Shown: piece by piece, positions 35,606 through 49,335 of the stretch
Numbering within the stretch: the stretch's first letter is position 1
Layout of the letters: every line of letters starts with the position of its first letter
NCBI GenBank assembly: GCA_933228895.1
Contig: OW121848.1
Coordinates: forward strand, 101,079,470-101,143,469
Origin: Platycnemis pennipes
Taxonomy: Eukaryota; Arthropoda; Insecta; Odonata; Platycnemididae
DNA length: 64,000 bases
Direction: 5' to 3'
Program-made: the position numbers and the translations under genes
Notes under the pieces: generated by a model
The model's input: the letters and a program-made list of their open reading frames with translations, nothing else
Databases searched by the model: none
Told to the model about the DNA's origin: nothing

Positions 35606-36521
35606 TGTTTCCTGAGGGTCGCATACGTCGATTGTGTCCGCTAGAGAAAAATTTTCCGTCTCACGTTTCCGTGAACGACTCACGTCACCCGTTTTCGTGG
35701 ATTGTATCTCAGTCTTAAGTCTTTCTTCATTTAAAACGTATTTCTAGGAATAATTAAGGCAGATGCAAATCTAGTACTACAGGAAAGTCGAATACTCTAA
35801 ATATTCTATATAAATGTACATATTTTCGATACTCATCGCCTGATCCGTTTCAGAGCTTGCCCACCCGAGTTCATGTTTAACAAAGGGATAGAACCATAAC
35901 CAGTGAGTGCCCTCAGCCAAAATAAGATGTACGGCTATGATGGCTATGATAATATTCTTTTAACGCAAAATGGAATCACGCACGACTGCTATCTCCTCTC
36001 CATGCATAAAACATACTTACTTCATAAAAAAGCACACATTTTATGAAAGATTTTAGTTTTTAATTTATTCCAAATTTCAACACAGAAATCATTCAGTCTG
36101 GGAAATATTTTTTTCAGGTACGTGTAAAATATTAACGATAGTCAAACGATTCATATTTTTGTGTACCTGCTTAGCGATGGCATAAACACTGAATTCAAGT
36201 CCACAGAAAGAGCTGATCTTAGTTCAGCAAGAAAGGGAACGAATATATCCCCAAGACGGTCGATAGTTACGAATCCATTTCATTCTTTTCAGAGTGCGTT
36301 TTTGTGAGGGCAGCGAACAAAAGACGGAAAGACCGCATCGGCAAAAAATGCACGAAGTGATGGAAAAACTTCCTCAAAGGAAAGCGTTTTTTGAAGAATG
36401 GGGTGCGAGCAGCGGCTGGAAAACCAACAAAAAAGGCTCTGTAGTGTGAACTCATGCAAGAATTCTTGAAAAAAAATGTGACACCACAACCACCACTGTA
36501 AAACTCGCAGAGCCAAAAGTA

Positions 36522-36570
36522 GTGGTAGTACAAAATTCCGTTTTTTGAAAACGGAATTTTGTACTACCAC
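36522..36570. repeat. perfect 23-bp inverted repeat (hairpin)
   Basis: GTGGTAGTACAAAATTCCGTTTT (36522-36544, shown here by its ends GTGGTAG and CCGTTTT) is followed by TTG and then its exact reverse complement at 36548-36570. A perfect 23-bp stem with a 3-base gap is far beyond chance. It looks like a recent inverted duplication from a snap-back or template switch, or a foldback element core. The short loop argues against a normal microRNA precursor. Confidence 0.9.
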
Positions 36571-37229
36571 CAACGAAGACTTCAAGAGTAATTCATAGAG
36601 AATATTTACTAATTTTATCCATGGTAGTTTTGTCCGTCAGTTGGAATCTGTAATTACCAGCGCCGCGCACAATATCTAATCCTCAATAATGTACCTCTTA
36701 ATATAGAAGGATTTCTATACTCCCTGATATAAAAAGGCGCCATTTGAAATGGCTATAATTTTATATGTCCCTATACAACACTAATTGCTTTTTTCAGCTG
36801 CATGTTTTTCTGCTGTTATAATTCTTTCCAATGAATCTAAATAAAGACGAACTTGATTAGTAAATAAAGCAAAAATAATGATTCAGCTGTGTTCAACAAA
36901 GCCTACCCTAATTGAAATAATTGAGAGAAGAATTGAACAGATCAATCGTTTTTATGAGTATTTCATCATTTTGCGATTACATTTTAAGCAAAGCAGCCGG
37001 AAAATTACGACGATGAACCATAAACAGCTAGTAATTTTGTCATTTTAAGTATAAACTGAAAGCAGAAAAAGGATAGCGATTCATACACCTGGTAGAAAGG
37101 GAAGGTAAAGAGAAAGAAGAGAGTAAAGAGAGGTGAAGAGAAATTCAACAATAGTGTTTCACATGGTTGGCATTTCGCATATTATGAGAAAACTGTTTTT
37201 GTAGAGAATGAGCATGAGAATATAAATTT

Positions 37230-37772
37230 ATGATTCTTTCACGAATACGCCCAAGGAATGCAAAAGGAAGAGAGAATGTATGTGGTCTCGTAAACAAGAG
37301 AAAAGGACGAGAAGGAAGGCGGCCAATGTGGATTCAATTTCGATATAGGGAAACAAAGAGAGAACGACGTCTACCCTCTTTTCCATTATTTTCTCGTCCC
37401 TCCAAAGTAAATTTCCGTCCTCTTGAAACCAGCGCTTTCGGAAAACGGACCGTGTGGGGATCGTCAATTAGTCCTGACGTGCCCGTGAAGCTTGATAAAC
37501 GCCAATTAGGTATTTTTCATTGTTTCTTTTTTGTTACGAATCCTTTCGTACAGGGTTTCTTCATGTTTATCGAAACTAGTGCGCCACCCGCTGCCCACAT
37601 CCAATTTCTCCTCACTTTCCTTACCCTAGGCCACATTCCACTCCGTCCATCAATGGCAATTCAAATTACCGATGGTAATTCTATTAGCTGCAAGTCGGTC
37701 CCAAACAAAAAATTACCTTTGGTAAGAGAAAAGAGAATGGATAATTATTTGGAAGGCCAACGAATATATTGA
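37230..37772 (+). CDS. open reading frame of uncertain coding status, 180 codons
   Basis: The frame begins with ATG just after AT-rich sequence and is one of the longest outside the transposon. The N-terminal third is very basic (KRKGREGRRP, then RETKRERR), and two hydrophobic stretches follow at about residues 94-113 and 123-135. It resembles no family I know. Its composition is more balanced than that of the skewed islands, which is the only reason to list it. Chance occurrence in 64 kb is plausible. Confidence 0.12.
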   Translation: MILSRIRPRNAKGRENVCGLVNKRKGREGRRPMWIQFRYRETKRERRLPSFPLFSRPSKVNFRPLETSAFGKRTVWGSSISPDVPVKLDKRQLGIFHCFFFVTNPFVQGFFMFIETSAPPAAHIQFLLTFLTLGHIPLRPSMAIQITDGNSISCKSVPNKKLPLVREKRMDNYLEGQRIY

Positions 37773-40700
37773 TTCGAGTCGGATAAAATGTATCCTTGTT
37801 GGCATTTACAATATTTCATGACAGCAATTTTGAACTAAAGTCACTGCAATGCAACTAACGTAAGATTAAACCACAAAAGTAAATATTATTTTTCTACTAG
37901 AAGATTTATTCCATTTTAATGCCAAGATAATTTCACCATGTTTTCAAACTTGGGTATTTAAGTTTTTTTATTTAACTGGATGATAGATGCTGATCCCTAA
38001 AAGCCTTATTTAAAATAAGCCAGATTTAATTGAATTCTAGATTGATTTGTTACAGAAAGAAATGCACCAAAGAATACTGACGCTCAGAATTAAGTATTTC
38101 AAAGGCATAATTCAGGAAAAACGATATCAGATATGAATTTTACTCTCAGTATCTGAGTAAGTTAAAAGTACAATATCGGCAGAAACCAGAGTGGGATAAA
38201 TGATCTAGCATATTATAAATTATAATTTTACAGAAAATAAATAGCTGTGTCCTCCTACATTGTCCACGGTAAAGAAGAAAGTGGAAAACAATTCGTCATT
38301 CGTATTGACTTTGGTATTAATAATCAATCAATAAATACCAAAAATCAATCAATGGTAAGTATAATAATATGGTACTATTAATAAATGGTCAATGAATAGC
38401 TTTAAGATTTGCACCTTTAAATCGTGCGCTGAAATATCTTTCCAACAGGAAACAGCGGTCGGAAGCTACCTTATATGATATTCATATTTTGTCTCTACAT
38501 TTGTGAGGAACAGAATATCATTCAGATTGACTCAAAGTTCTCATCCTGAATTCAAAATGGAACACAATGGGACAAGATGACTCTACAAGGAGAAAGAAAG
38601 GGAAATCCTCCAGAGAACAGTGTTTTTCTTCGGGAGCGCATCTGAGTGTGTGTGAGTGTGCGTGTGTGAAAAAGAGGCATTTCAGTGAGGGTGTATTGTA
38701 AGTCCACGCCGAATGCTGAGATCAGCAGGAAGATAGCCCTTCCTCTTGTTTATTCTTGTTGGAGGCAGAGGATGATTGCCTTCTCCCCAACCTCTTCTTA
38801 TGCTGCTTCTTTCACGTCCTTAAACATGCACAAAAGAAAGTAACCCATATAACAAAAAATATAACCTTCTCTCATTTGAGCGAAAGCCTGAGAAGAGAAA
38901 ATGTGAGTCAAAGAGGGAAGAAGAAAGAGAGATTCGTAAGTGTATTTTGATTTTTCAATTCTCCTCCTGTGTCACACTGTGATTCATGCAAGGTCAGCTC
39001 GAACACTCGTCAAAATGTAAAAATTGCATTAAAATCCACCCTTTTATTTTTTTATCAATTTGTTTCTTCCACATCATTGCAATAAAATTATCTTATAAAT
39101 CCAGTTGTTTACTGCTTCACTCTTTGTTCCTTGTGGAACAACAGGATACGATACGTGTTGCATACGAAAGGGGTACTGATAGCCTCCTGCTTGATCCTTT
39201 ACATGTTATGCCATGGGTGAGTACAACAATTTCCCTGAAGTAAGCAACAGCGTCTTAACATTTTGATCGCTTCTGATGGAGAATATGATGCGACGAAATC
39301 AATACCATCATCAACGCAATGAAAGACCAATTGGTGGATTGACTTCTTGCTACTCTCCACTCCGCTGTTCATACAGTTACGTTTTACTTTTCCATTCATC
39401 CTACTTTTTGTGTGCTAAATATTTTAAGCCTATTTCGAGCGATGGTACGCTAATTTCATTGATTACCACCTTTGGTAATAAGGCTTCAGTTACATTTCCG
39501 AAATTTTGACTGTCGCTGAAATCATTTATTATTAAAGCAGCTGATAATCATGATTATATTTTATTGTCCACGAAATCCGCCTATTTTTCACCACGGTCTA
39601 GATTAGACATCGAGTTCTTCGAAGCAATGAGTAAGGGAATCAATCCACCACGCATTTAGGATTTGACGTGGGATCTCCAAGACTCACAAGCCTTGCAGCT
39701 GTTATTACTTCATAACTGACAGTAATGGCTTGTAATATATACAACTAGCAGTCTTGCAGAATTGGTGCACGCATGCCAATCGATTCTAAACCGTTCACTA
39801 CAGCAAATGGAAAATCATGCCGTGTGCGTATGCAGCAACGTTGAATGTGAAAAACATGAAAGTAACAGAAATTTAGTAATAAAAACATGAATGGGAATGG
39901 GAAATGGGAAACCATGAAAGGAGGAATGTGCGTATAAAAATGCTTCCTGGGATTAAAAAGAATGGGAAAAGATATTCAATGGCCCTTTCCAAGAGGAAAT
40001 CTATGTCCGTCAATATTTATGCTTTCTGCTACAATGAGGAAAATTCTCCGTCTCCAAACCCATGTCATCGGTGATGCCAACTTCCTTTGTGCTTTTCCAT
40101 TGTATGATAATATTTTTCTTACCATTCCACTGCCCATTTCCTTCTCTCCGAGTCCTTCAAACGCTTCTATTGCCATCACACGGTGTGATTTTTCCCCTTG
40201 ACTCTTTGTGGAAAGTGCTTTGCAGCACCCTTTTCAACTCGTTATCTAGCTTAGAAGCGGATATCGGGCAAATATACCTTTGGATGTCCAACATATAGTT
40301 TGCGTATGAAAAAACACTCTCCTACTCTATGTTACGTAGTGGAAGCAAGATTCACAGCTGGAATACGAAATTCCAAAGCCGGTAACTACGTCACTGCCAT
40401 TTTCCAGCACATATAACGATAATTTTCATCGCTGTTGACACGTAAGTCTCCATTCGGTGACAGAATCATGATGAAATATTCTTAATAAATAAGCTGATTC
40501 ACTAAACGAGCAAATTAACAAGTTCAGCACTGATTTTTATGTGCACTCATTTTACCCTCATAAATGACAACCAGACAATAGATCAATAAAAACCCTCTGA
40601 TAAAATTTCTCTAGGTGCACCGCAAACCTGAAATTCTTTAAAGCACTTTCTGTGAGGGATTGTAATCTCCCAAAAAATCTTACAACTCAATTCTTAAAAA

Positions 40701-41025
40701 TAAATGCTGAGGGGATGAAAGCATCTTCCTTTAAGCTAATCTTATTGAGCAGCAACTTTCCAGTCTTCTCCTTGACAATGCTACTAAAATAAATGTACAC
40801 TAACAGATTCGCAATATGGTAAGTGTTCGCCTGCCAGGGATGATATAGCATCCATGCTGATATTCAGGAATATATTCATCCTTGTCGAAATGAACCAGTG
40901 CTGGTTTCTTAAGTAACCAGCCAATGTTCGGGCAAGCAAACATGGCTACCCTGGAACCAATAGTCGGCATAGGATGACCGCTAAGAATAATTATAATTCT
41001 TAAACACATTGCTCCACCACACTTC
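37773..41025. other. AT-rich stretch, no gene seen
   Basis: A (TG)n-type microsatellite lies at about 38644-38667, and the word AATCAATCAAT is repeated near 38322 and 38343. Short open frames at 38756-39509 and 39962-40298 have no recognisable domain. Confidence 0.35.
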
Positions 41026-41470
41026 TCTTTAAGTCCTCCCACACCACCAACGCTCCCCGCCCTTCAACTCCCACCCCTCTTCCTCACTCACCGCATTCCT
41101 CTCCCCCATCATCTCACACTCCCCGCGGGGCCACGAGTCATGTCGGTGCGGGCCCCTGAGGCGGAAATCGAAGCGATTTCTCACGGTTTCCCTTCACCCT
41201 CCAAACCCCTCCCCTCTTTCCCTCCAATTCATTCCCACATTCTTCAACCCCTTTCATCCTTCCTCGCGAGAGAGCCGTTTTCTCCATCAGACCCTTTCCC
41301 GCGTCTCCTCTACACTATCAAGCTCTCTCTCTCCCTCACTCTTATCCTTTCTCAACCCCTACCGATACGAACCGATCAACAACTTCCTCTCCTTCCCTCC
41401 AATATCCATCTCTGCCTGCTCTTATCCATCCACACATCGCATCCTTCCTAGCTGCCCGTTCGATGTCCTA
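41026..41470. other. pyrimidine-rich island
   Basis: The + strand is dominated by C and T for about 430 bases, interrupted by GCGGGGCCACGAGTCATGTC near 41126. The 103-codon + frame (41140-41451) is Pro/Leu/Ser low complexity produced by the base composition. Confidence 0.4.
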
Positions 41471-43785
41471 TCTTGTGATTCTATTTTTGTTCCCCTCTTG
41501 TACATAAAGCATCCCATGCGTTTCTAGGTTGCAGGTGTATCGTTCAATCTTCTCATTTTTCACTTGTAAGGAACTCAAAGTTGGGTATACACAGTGGATG
41601 GTTGCAATAATTCAATGCGAGCACGATTAACAGGTAACCTATTGACCTTAATGCAGTCCAAACTTTGTCTCTACGTGCATCACTGATCGACATACCAATA
41701 CTTATTTGCTGAAAGGAAAAGTATCAATTTTATTTTACCTTTTCACGAGTACTAAGCTACAAATTTTTTCGGCAGCATTAGTGTTAACTGGTCTTTACAA
41801 CTCATTTTCAGAAACATGGTATAATTAAAGGTATGAAATGTATGCTGTCCCGCATTGGATAGCAAAAATACCATGAAAATGAATGCGTGGACTGTGAAAA
41901 TATAAATTGATTTTCAACCCAAATCCAAGGTAACGTATATTCTACATGATTACTGAAAGGCAGCCAGGAACTCGTAACCTAAAAATACTAGGGATAAATT
42001 AAGTCATGGTCACAGCAATCTGAGATAGATACACACCAAGCGTCTAAATCTGCCCATGGCCATTGATTACAGGTCTCCGGAGGAATAATATGCCTGGAAA
42101 TAATACATTTTTCGAGAAAATATACTGAGCTTAGTTAAAATATCTACGAAAAAATTTTGGGGATGTCATTATCCCAACTTCGTCAAACTAGGTACCTAAA
42201 AAAAGCATTGCATTCAATAACATATCTAATGTATATATTACTCATCAGTGAAATACTAAGTAAAAAGAAGAGGATAGCTAGCACATATAAGATATTATTT
42301 CTGTCACAGAAGTTTTTGATTCTAAATTTTAATGAACTGACTCACCGTTATTTTTCTCATATTTCAGACCTGTTTCGAATGGCGATATCCAATTTCACAG
42401 GCAAGCTTTGACGTAGATTTAAGAAATAAATTGAAATAGTATTCATTCCTAAGTATGACTCCACACATATGACTCAGAGTGGTACTCTGAGAGCGGTGGA
42501 CAATTTATAAATTGTATTCGAATTCCAACCGTGCAACCATTCAACGCGCCACTAGAGAATCCACCGTAAAATGTATACTGCTGGAGTAATAATCGACAAT
42601 TGAAGGTATTGACTATGTTGGTCATTAACTAGAAGCACATTAATTTAGGAAAATGAAATTTTGAGATAGGGGAATGGTGAAGGATATAAACTTTGACATC
42701 AACGTTAATGTTTTTCATTGATCAAGACATTTCCATTGATGATCATTTTCTTAAAATAAGGAGCGTGATACGTTCATATCTTATGATTTGTATTGAAATT
42801 CACGAGTGGGATGCTGCCGATAATAGGTGAGTTTTTATACAACCACTTGTATCTGCGATAAAGAATATAAGGTCCTCTGTCTTAGGAATGACCACATGAT
42901 TTTGATTATTATTTAAATAGAATTTCAAAGAAAAATAATAGTCTAATATTTTTGAATACTCCGTAGTAACTCTGCTACAAGGAGTCCACTACTCTGCTTT
43001 GTAGTATTGTAGAAACCTCGCTGATCTCTAATACGCTAAAAACTTTGACCAAATAATAAATAATCATATTATAATGAATGAAAAAAATAAGGCATCTTGA
43101 CTTTTATAATTCTTCCGAATAAAAAACAGTAAATTTCCCTTAATTTAAATATTTGCCTTAGGGAAAATGATGAGCAGCATGGGAATGCGCAAGAGGAATA
43201 GTAAACTTTAACAGAGATTATTTAAAATAGCAAGGGTACATTGGCCGCAAAATAAAAACTACCAGCAATTTCTAGATAACGCATAATTGAGAGGAAATGT
43301 GAAGAAATGCATTCAATGTTCTTACCTACTCAACGATTTTGCAACAAAGTTGGTCATTTCGCACTTTGAAGTCAAGTAGGTGGGGAGAACTGTGTTCTCT
43401 ACTCTAAAACCTGAGTTTTTACGACACATTTCCACGAGAAGTGTAATAAAGCTGAACCATGCTTTTATCTTCTCAGCATCAACGCAAAGCAGCTCCTCTT
43501 TCCCAGCTCAGCCCTATGCCGACGACTAGAAACGCTTTACGATCCACCTTTTAGCCAAATTAAAGCCGTAATACAAAAGAATTTTTTTCCAGACCGTGGG
43601 AAGTGGCTCACTCACACGGACGTTAATTTTTATCCTACAAGTGCACGATTTTCCCAGATGAAGAACGTGTCCCACTGTGTCTCAAATTAATAAATGAATC
43701 ACTTAATTAACTTGATTAAAGACGCGACGAAAGCCTGGACGGTCATATAATACCCGTGCATCCGGTTTGAGGGAACTGATTAAGA
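41471..43785. other. AT-rich stretch, no gene seen
   Basis: No supported feature is visible. A tRNA-like B-box resemblance (TATTCGAATTCC) near 42518 is too weak to call. Confidence 0.4.
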
Positions 43786-45125
43786 TGAGCCCTTGAGTCA
43801 AGAATCATTCGCATCTCGCCGGATACCTTGAATTGGATAGAGGACCGTTCCCTTCCCGCCAAAAATAGCACTAAGTGAAATTAAGAATGCTTTTTTCCTG
43901 CGGAAACTCATTTTCGAATGAGCGGGGGAGGAGGTCGTTAAGGCATTTTTCATCCCAACAATGAAATTATCCAAGGCGATGGATTGCCCCGCATAAAAAT
44001 GAAAGGGAAGAAAGTGAAGGGGAAGAAAAGGGTGAGCAGTGATGGAGAGAAGGGTGGGGAAAGGGTTAGGGGATCTGCCGCAACAAATGGGCTGAATTCG
44101 CCGTCCCACAAATAATTTTCGCCTCGTTTGGTGATTAATGACTTAAATGAGGGCAAGAAGGAAAGCAAGGGGCGTGAAGAAGGCGGGAGCAGACCGCCAT
44201 TGGAGACTCAATGGACTGACGGCGAGGAGGAGAAATATATTCGTTCAATGGTGGAGGGATGAATTGGGGAAGGGATGAAGGCGGAGATTGGGCGACTAGG
44301 AGTGAAAGTTTGGGAGAGAAATGATATCTTCTTGAGCACTGGAGAGCTGACACATTAGTGCTGGGTTAACCCACCACGAGTCTATCTACTATTAATCAAT
44401 GGCTCTCCTTAACCAACGGACTTTTTACAATAGTTCGACTAATCATCATAGCTAGTTCTGTCTTTGCCGAAAATTAGGACATCTTAGACCGAAATGAAAG
44501 GTGAAATGGCGGGAAAGGGGGAGAAAGGTCATAAATGAATTCAAAACGCAATGAAAGTTCTAACTAATTCTTGTGAAAGATATCGAGGAGCGGGCGGAAT
44601 CTATTTCCCTGGTTCTAATTAACCAGTTTCTCACTCAACTCCTCACCAAATATACATCAAGCATCGACAAACCAACACATTTTCTCTGTTGTCCTTTTAT
44701 TAATCCCAGATTAAATATTGATTCATAGTCCCGTATAAAAAATGTTTTTTTAAATATTCCATGGAGGTTTCTCTCCATAATACGTGACTCACGTGGGCCC
44801 ATCCCCTACGACATATCCCTGCGGTGGTTTGTAGGGTGTGAGTTAAATGTTGATGCAACAAAAATTTATGGAAAGTGTTAAAAACAATTCACTTTACAAG
44901 ACCCACGGAACACTCTTTTAAGTGATGGAGAGTTGGGACGAAGAATAAAAGGAAAATGAACTCGAAAATTCTTCTGGGTAGGGAGAGAGAGAGGGTACTT
45001 CTCGAGAAACAGAGAGACAGAGAGATCCACGCAGCTGTTTCGCAGCCTCTCCTCTCCCACCTATATCTTTCCACTGAACTCTTCCTCGTGAAGCCGATTG
45101 TTAGATCCATTTCAGACTTCTTTCG
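43786..45125. other. two GC-richer skewed patches
   Basis: The first (43790-44350) is purine-rich on the + strand, giving Pro/Leu/Ser-rich - strand frames of 72-103 codons. The second (about 44970-45070) contains GAGAGAGAGA, then switches to pyrimidine-rich. GA repeats are again the only motif of note. Confidence 0.3.
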
Positions 45126-46735
45126 CTACCACTTATTAGCCCCCAAAAACAGTTCAAGAACGAAGGTGTCCATACTTTACTTTGAATCGTGAAAACACTT
45201 AGGAGGAAAATAGTCTAAGGAAACGGAAAGGCCGATGTCGGAGCGCAAATCTTTAAATTGTCCTCTATAGTAATTAATTTTAAGAAAGGCTTGATGCAGC
45301 ATATTATTCTATCAAGTAACCTCCTAGCATTGACATAATTCTTATTCTTTAAGAACTTCACTACTTGACCTGTGCATGTTCCGTTAGCGTGATTACGAAA
45401 TCGGGACTTTCCGAAATTTTCATTGATTTAATCGGTTCTTGGTTTCAATCCAGTGTGTGATAAAGAAGAAAACATTTGGACCCAATCAATGTTTAGATGT
45501 CGCGTGGGAGTTTCAAATTAAGAAAAATAATGACATTCCTCTAAAAAATACATATTTACCAAACTTTCAGGGGTCTATATGTCTGGTGAGTGGGTATTTC
45601 ACATGGGAGGTGTGTCCACAGGGTTCTAGGAGTGTTAAACACCAAAGAGGTCTTCAACCATTGGTGGTTGCGACAGTCGTAGGGGTTATAAGGAGTTATT
45701 AGTCTTCTTTGTGGAAGGTAGGTACGCTGCGTATTGGGAGCAGGGAACCAGCAATGAAAATACAATTATTGAAATATAAATGATTGTCATTATCTTTCAT
45801 GATGACCACACGGACCAAATGTCCCTTGGAACTTTTTAAAGCATTTTCATCATATTCCAAAAACTGTTGTGTACGTGACTACATGTAGGTTAAACACGAG
45901 ATTAGACCCAAAAGCATCTAGATATATAGCCTTATAAGATTAACAATGTTAGCTCTAATTAATAGAGGGTGACACCAGAAGTGAAAGAAAGTAAAAACAG
46001 ACATAAAACTGAGTAATCACCGAAAGATAGAAGCGGTCGCAATTAGAACGAATCCAGTCATTTCATAAAAAAATGGTAACTAACTACACGTAGGAAAACA
46101 AACGGCCAGATTTGATTAAAAACCAATTCATATATTTTCCATCTACAAGACACATAAATCTACTCAGAACGGAGGAATAGGAACGGTTTGGATAAGTCAA
46201 ACTGGTATTTTTTATTTGGAAATTGAAATAGTTCCAGTGACTTCCTACGGGATACACAAGTTGAGAATTGAAGATTTTGAGAATCACCTCACGAATACAT
46301 GGCTTTAAACGGATATCTAGTTATGTCGGTCTATTAACTTTAACCACTTGCTTAATTTACGACAAATTGAAAACTTAGACAAAGCTGAATGATTTCTGTC
46401 AATAGTAGGGATATGAAATGTGAGTCAGAACTCAAGAGGAAAATGCGAAATAAAACTTCGATTGCTTGATTCGACAAAATAGATGTAAAACAAGTGTTTT
46501 CTTCAGCAAAGAGAGCAATGAATTCCAACTTCCGCCTTCATATTATGTTAAATAACCGTTCAAGGGGAATTTATTTCAATTTGGAAAGGATAGTAAGAGA
46601 ATAACAAAGACAGGAAAAAACCACCCAGACTTCTTCCAAAACATTCCTACATAAAATTCAAGACATTTTCGTTATTGGTTATTGGTACTGTCTGAGTAAA
46701 GACCTCTTAACCATCCAGAACCCTAATCTTTTTCA
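45126..46735. other. mixed AT-rich stretch, no gene seen
   Basis: A short region at 45439-45770 keeps frames open on both strands (87 and 69 codons) with more protein-like composition than usual, but I recognise no domain. Confidence 0.3.
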
Positions 46736-47200
46736 ATCAGTTCTTAAAGGTGTGGCATGACAATGGATTGAGAGGAAGAAGACCAAATAGAAACAAAACC
46801 CATGGGATATCCTTGGCAGAGAAAAAGTAAGGGGAATGCAGCGAGAGTTGAGACAACGAGGGGGAAGATGGATTGGATCTGGATACTAAGCCTCCAAATG
46901 GCTAGTGATTTCTGGCTTGTTTTCTCTGGACACGGAGGAAATAGAGGAATGGCCTGTGGGTACGGGCCGACTCCTGGGAATTGGGTCGTGGAACTCCTCT
47001 CTGCTTGTGTACAAGGGGAGAGAGAGGGAGAGAGAACTAAGAGGGATTGGGATATGGGAAGCCGGATGGGGCAGGTAGAGGAGGAAAAATGGGAGGAGCT
47101 GGGCGGGGTCCGTGTGTTTTGGAGGCCAAGTGGATTGGGGAGCGCAAGGAGCAAACAATATATACACATATATTTGTTTTGGATACATGGTTGAGACCAT
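46736..47200. other. purine-rich island with GA repeats
   Basis: The + strand is rich in G and A, with GGGAGAGAGAGGGAGAGAGA at about 47018-47037. The 141-codon (-) and 130-codon (+) frames overlap and are low complexity. Confidence 0.35.
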
Positions 47201-48640
47201 ATAAGCGTAAACCGCGTTACAACAAATAGTGGGTATGCTCACATTTAGCTTCGGGGCAGAGGAAAGGACGCAACTGAAGGGCTCTTTAGGCTCGTACTAA
47301 GGGGTCAATCGGGGTCAGGTGATTTCAGCAGAAATCATTGTGTAGATAGTATTGCTTTTCTACCTGAAGTCATAGTCTACCTTTTCCACCACGCACGTGA
47401 AGGACTCATCATGGATAGAAATAGAAAAAGAGGATAGGAAATGTGGTAATGTATGAGCAAAGTTATTTTTCAAATTCCTTTGCTATTAAATACATATTCT
47501 TTGTCTGAGATAGCAACAACTTGTTAAATTAAACCCAGAGTGATGTTTTCAGCAACGGATTCCAATGTTTTTTTCACCTCCTTTGCACCAATTTGGTCCA
47601 AAAAAATTTTATCGCAACGCCAAATGCTCATTTTTGAAAACGGGTTAAATTTATTTACATGGACAAGAAAAAATAAATACCTAAATGAAAGACATGCATG
47701 GTATGGATAAACTACTATTTACTATCTCCACATGAGGTAAAGTTGCCCATTATCACCAAATTATAGTCTCCCATCTAATTGTAAACTCGCTCCTGGGACT
47801 TCATTCTATGCACCACCACGGTCGAGCACTGACGCTAAGAGCAGATTGCAGCAGATTGCCACCCACAGGCGACGAAACTATCTCCCTATCAATCAGCTTC
47901 TCCTGCTCAAGGATTTCTGAGCTAACAAACCCGGTACCTGTGTACTTTAGCAAAATTTAACCCAATGCTAAATTAGTTTACTCGGTCTAATCAGGAACGA
48001 TTTGCAAATGAGGCTGTAATAGAATGTGTACAATTCCGACGATGAGAGAGATCAGCAGTTACTGCACCGTACAGAAACCAGAATGATAGTGGCGTGTAAT
48101 CGGATCGTGAAATAAAAGGCTTAAAACGCTTTAGAACTGGAAATGAGGAGGAGCAAAATAGTAGAGGTTTTTAAAGGCATTTAGAGGGAAATAAAGTCTC
48201 ATGAAATACTCCGTAATCAAATATTAAATAAAATGTTGGCATTTTATTTTAAATTTGATTTTTAATTATCCTACGATTGTTGACATTTTCAAAATACCCT
48301 TAAAATCCTAGTATAATAAGATAGTAAAAAAGTTTAAGATTAACCTATATTCGAACATTATTTACAAGATGGAGGGAGGGACTCTTCCTTGTTGTTTGCG
48401 CTTCTTTGCCCAAGGAAACTTCGCGGGGACAACATCGGCCATTCAACTGATATTCTACACTTCACTAATGTGCACATCAAAAGATTACATCTAAATTAAA
48501 GATAAGGTTGTGCTGGAAAACGAACTGATAAATGAAACACATGAGAAGATAATGTTCTCAAAACCCTAGAGCACTGCACAGAAAATTGAGCCTTTTGTGA
48601 TCCAGTCCTATGGATAGGGTCGAACGGCTGACGTTGAAAA
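47201..48640. other. AT-rich stretch, no gene seen
   Basis: No supported feature is visible; a GC-richer patch near 47810-47900 contains the small repeat GCAGATTGCAGCAGATTGCC. Confidence 0.4.
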
Positions 48641-49335
48641 AATTGCCCGCCAGAGCATAGAAAGGAAACCGAATGAAAGTTTGCACTTTCCCAGCGCGTG
48701 CACCAACTACAGATTCCGTCTCCCTCCTCCTCGCGAAATCTCTCCACCGCTCACGCACCCCGGGCCCTTCGCCACCTTCGCTCGCACCCTTTCACGTGAG
48801 CGGCGGCGATGCCTTTATCAGGAGCAAGGTGTGTCCCCAAATAATGCAACACCATCGCTTCCACGCTCCTGCAATCGCGGGACGAGGGAACGCCTTGCGA
48901 ACGTGACCCCGGGAGATGAGCGAGGGAGGAAGAAGGGAGTGAGCCCGAGCAGAGGAGGGAGGGAAAGAGGACGACAGCAGCCGAGCGTGGACGGCCGCAT
49001 ATGCGGAGCATGTATTTGCGTGGGAATAATGCATACGCACGCGCGGGGGGAGGGGCTGGTGGTGGAGAGAGAGAGAGGGAGATGGCGGGAGCAGAATGGA
49101 GAGAGGAGAGAGCGTGTTGTTGGGTGGGAGGAGAGGAGGTGGAGGGGAATGGAGGTCGACGACGACGCAGGGCGAGCCAAATGACTCGCTCATCGCACAT
49201 GATCTGGTTGCTTACCGACGGGAGCCGCGGGATCCACGGGCCCCCCACCCGAGACACATGCGCATAATGGACACGGTATCCCCGAAATCTCCGTGAAGGG
49301 TAAACTATGTGGACGGGAATTAGCCGCAATGATTG
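48641..49335. promoter_or_regulatory. GC/CpG-rich island with pyrimidine-to-purine switch (candidate regulatory island)
   Basis: The + strand is C/T-rich to about 48900 and G/A-rich from about 48905 to 49190, with many CpG dinucleotides (for example CGCACGCGCGGGG near 49036) and a GA repeat near 49065-49077. The E-box 12-mer CACGTGAGCGGC (48793-48804) is identical to 27770-27781. Long frames are open on both strands (167 codons +, 192 codons -), the pattern expected when stop codons are rare in GC-rich sequence. No TATA box is seen. Confidence 0.35.

Noticed and set aside
48681..49329. 167-codon (+) and 192-codon (-) frames in a GC-rich island
   Set aside because: They overlap on opposite strands, are Arg/Gly- or Pro/Ser-rich low complexity, and follow from the scarcity of stop codons in GC-rich skewed DNA.
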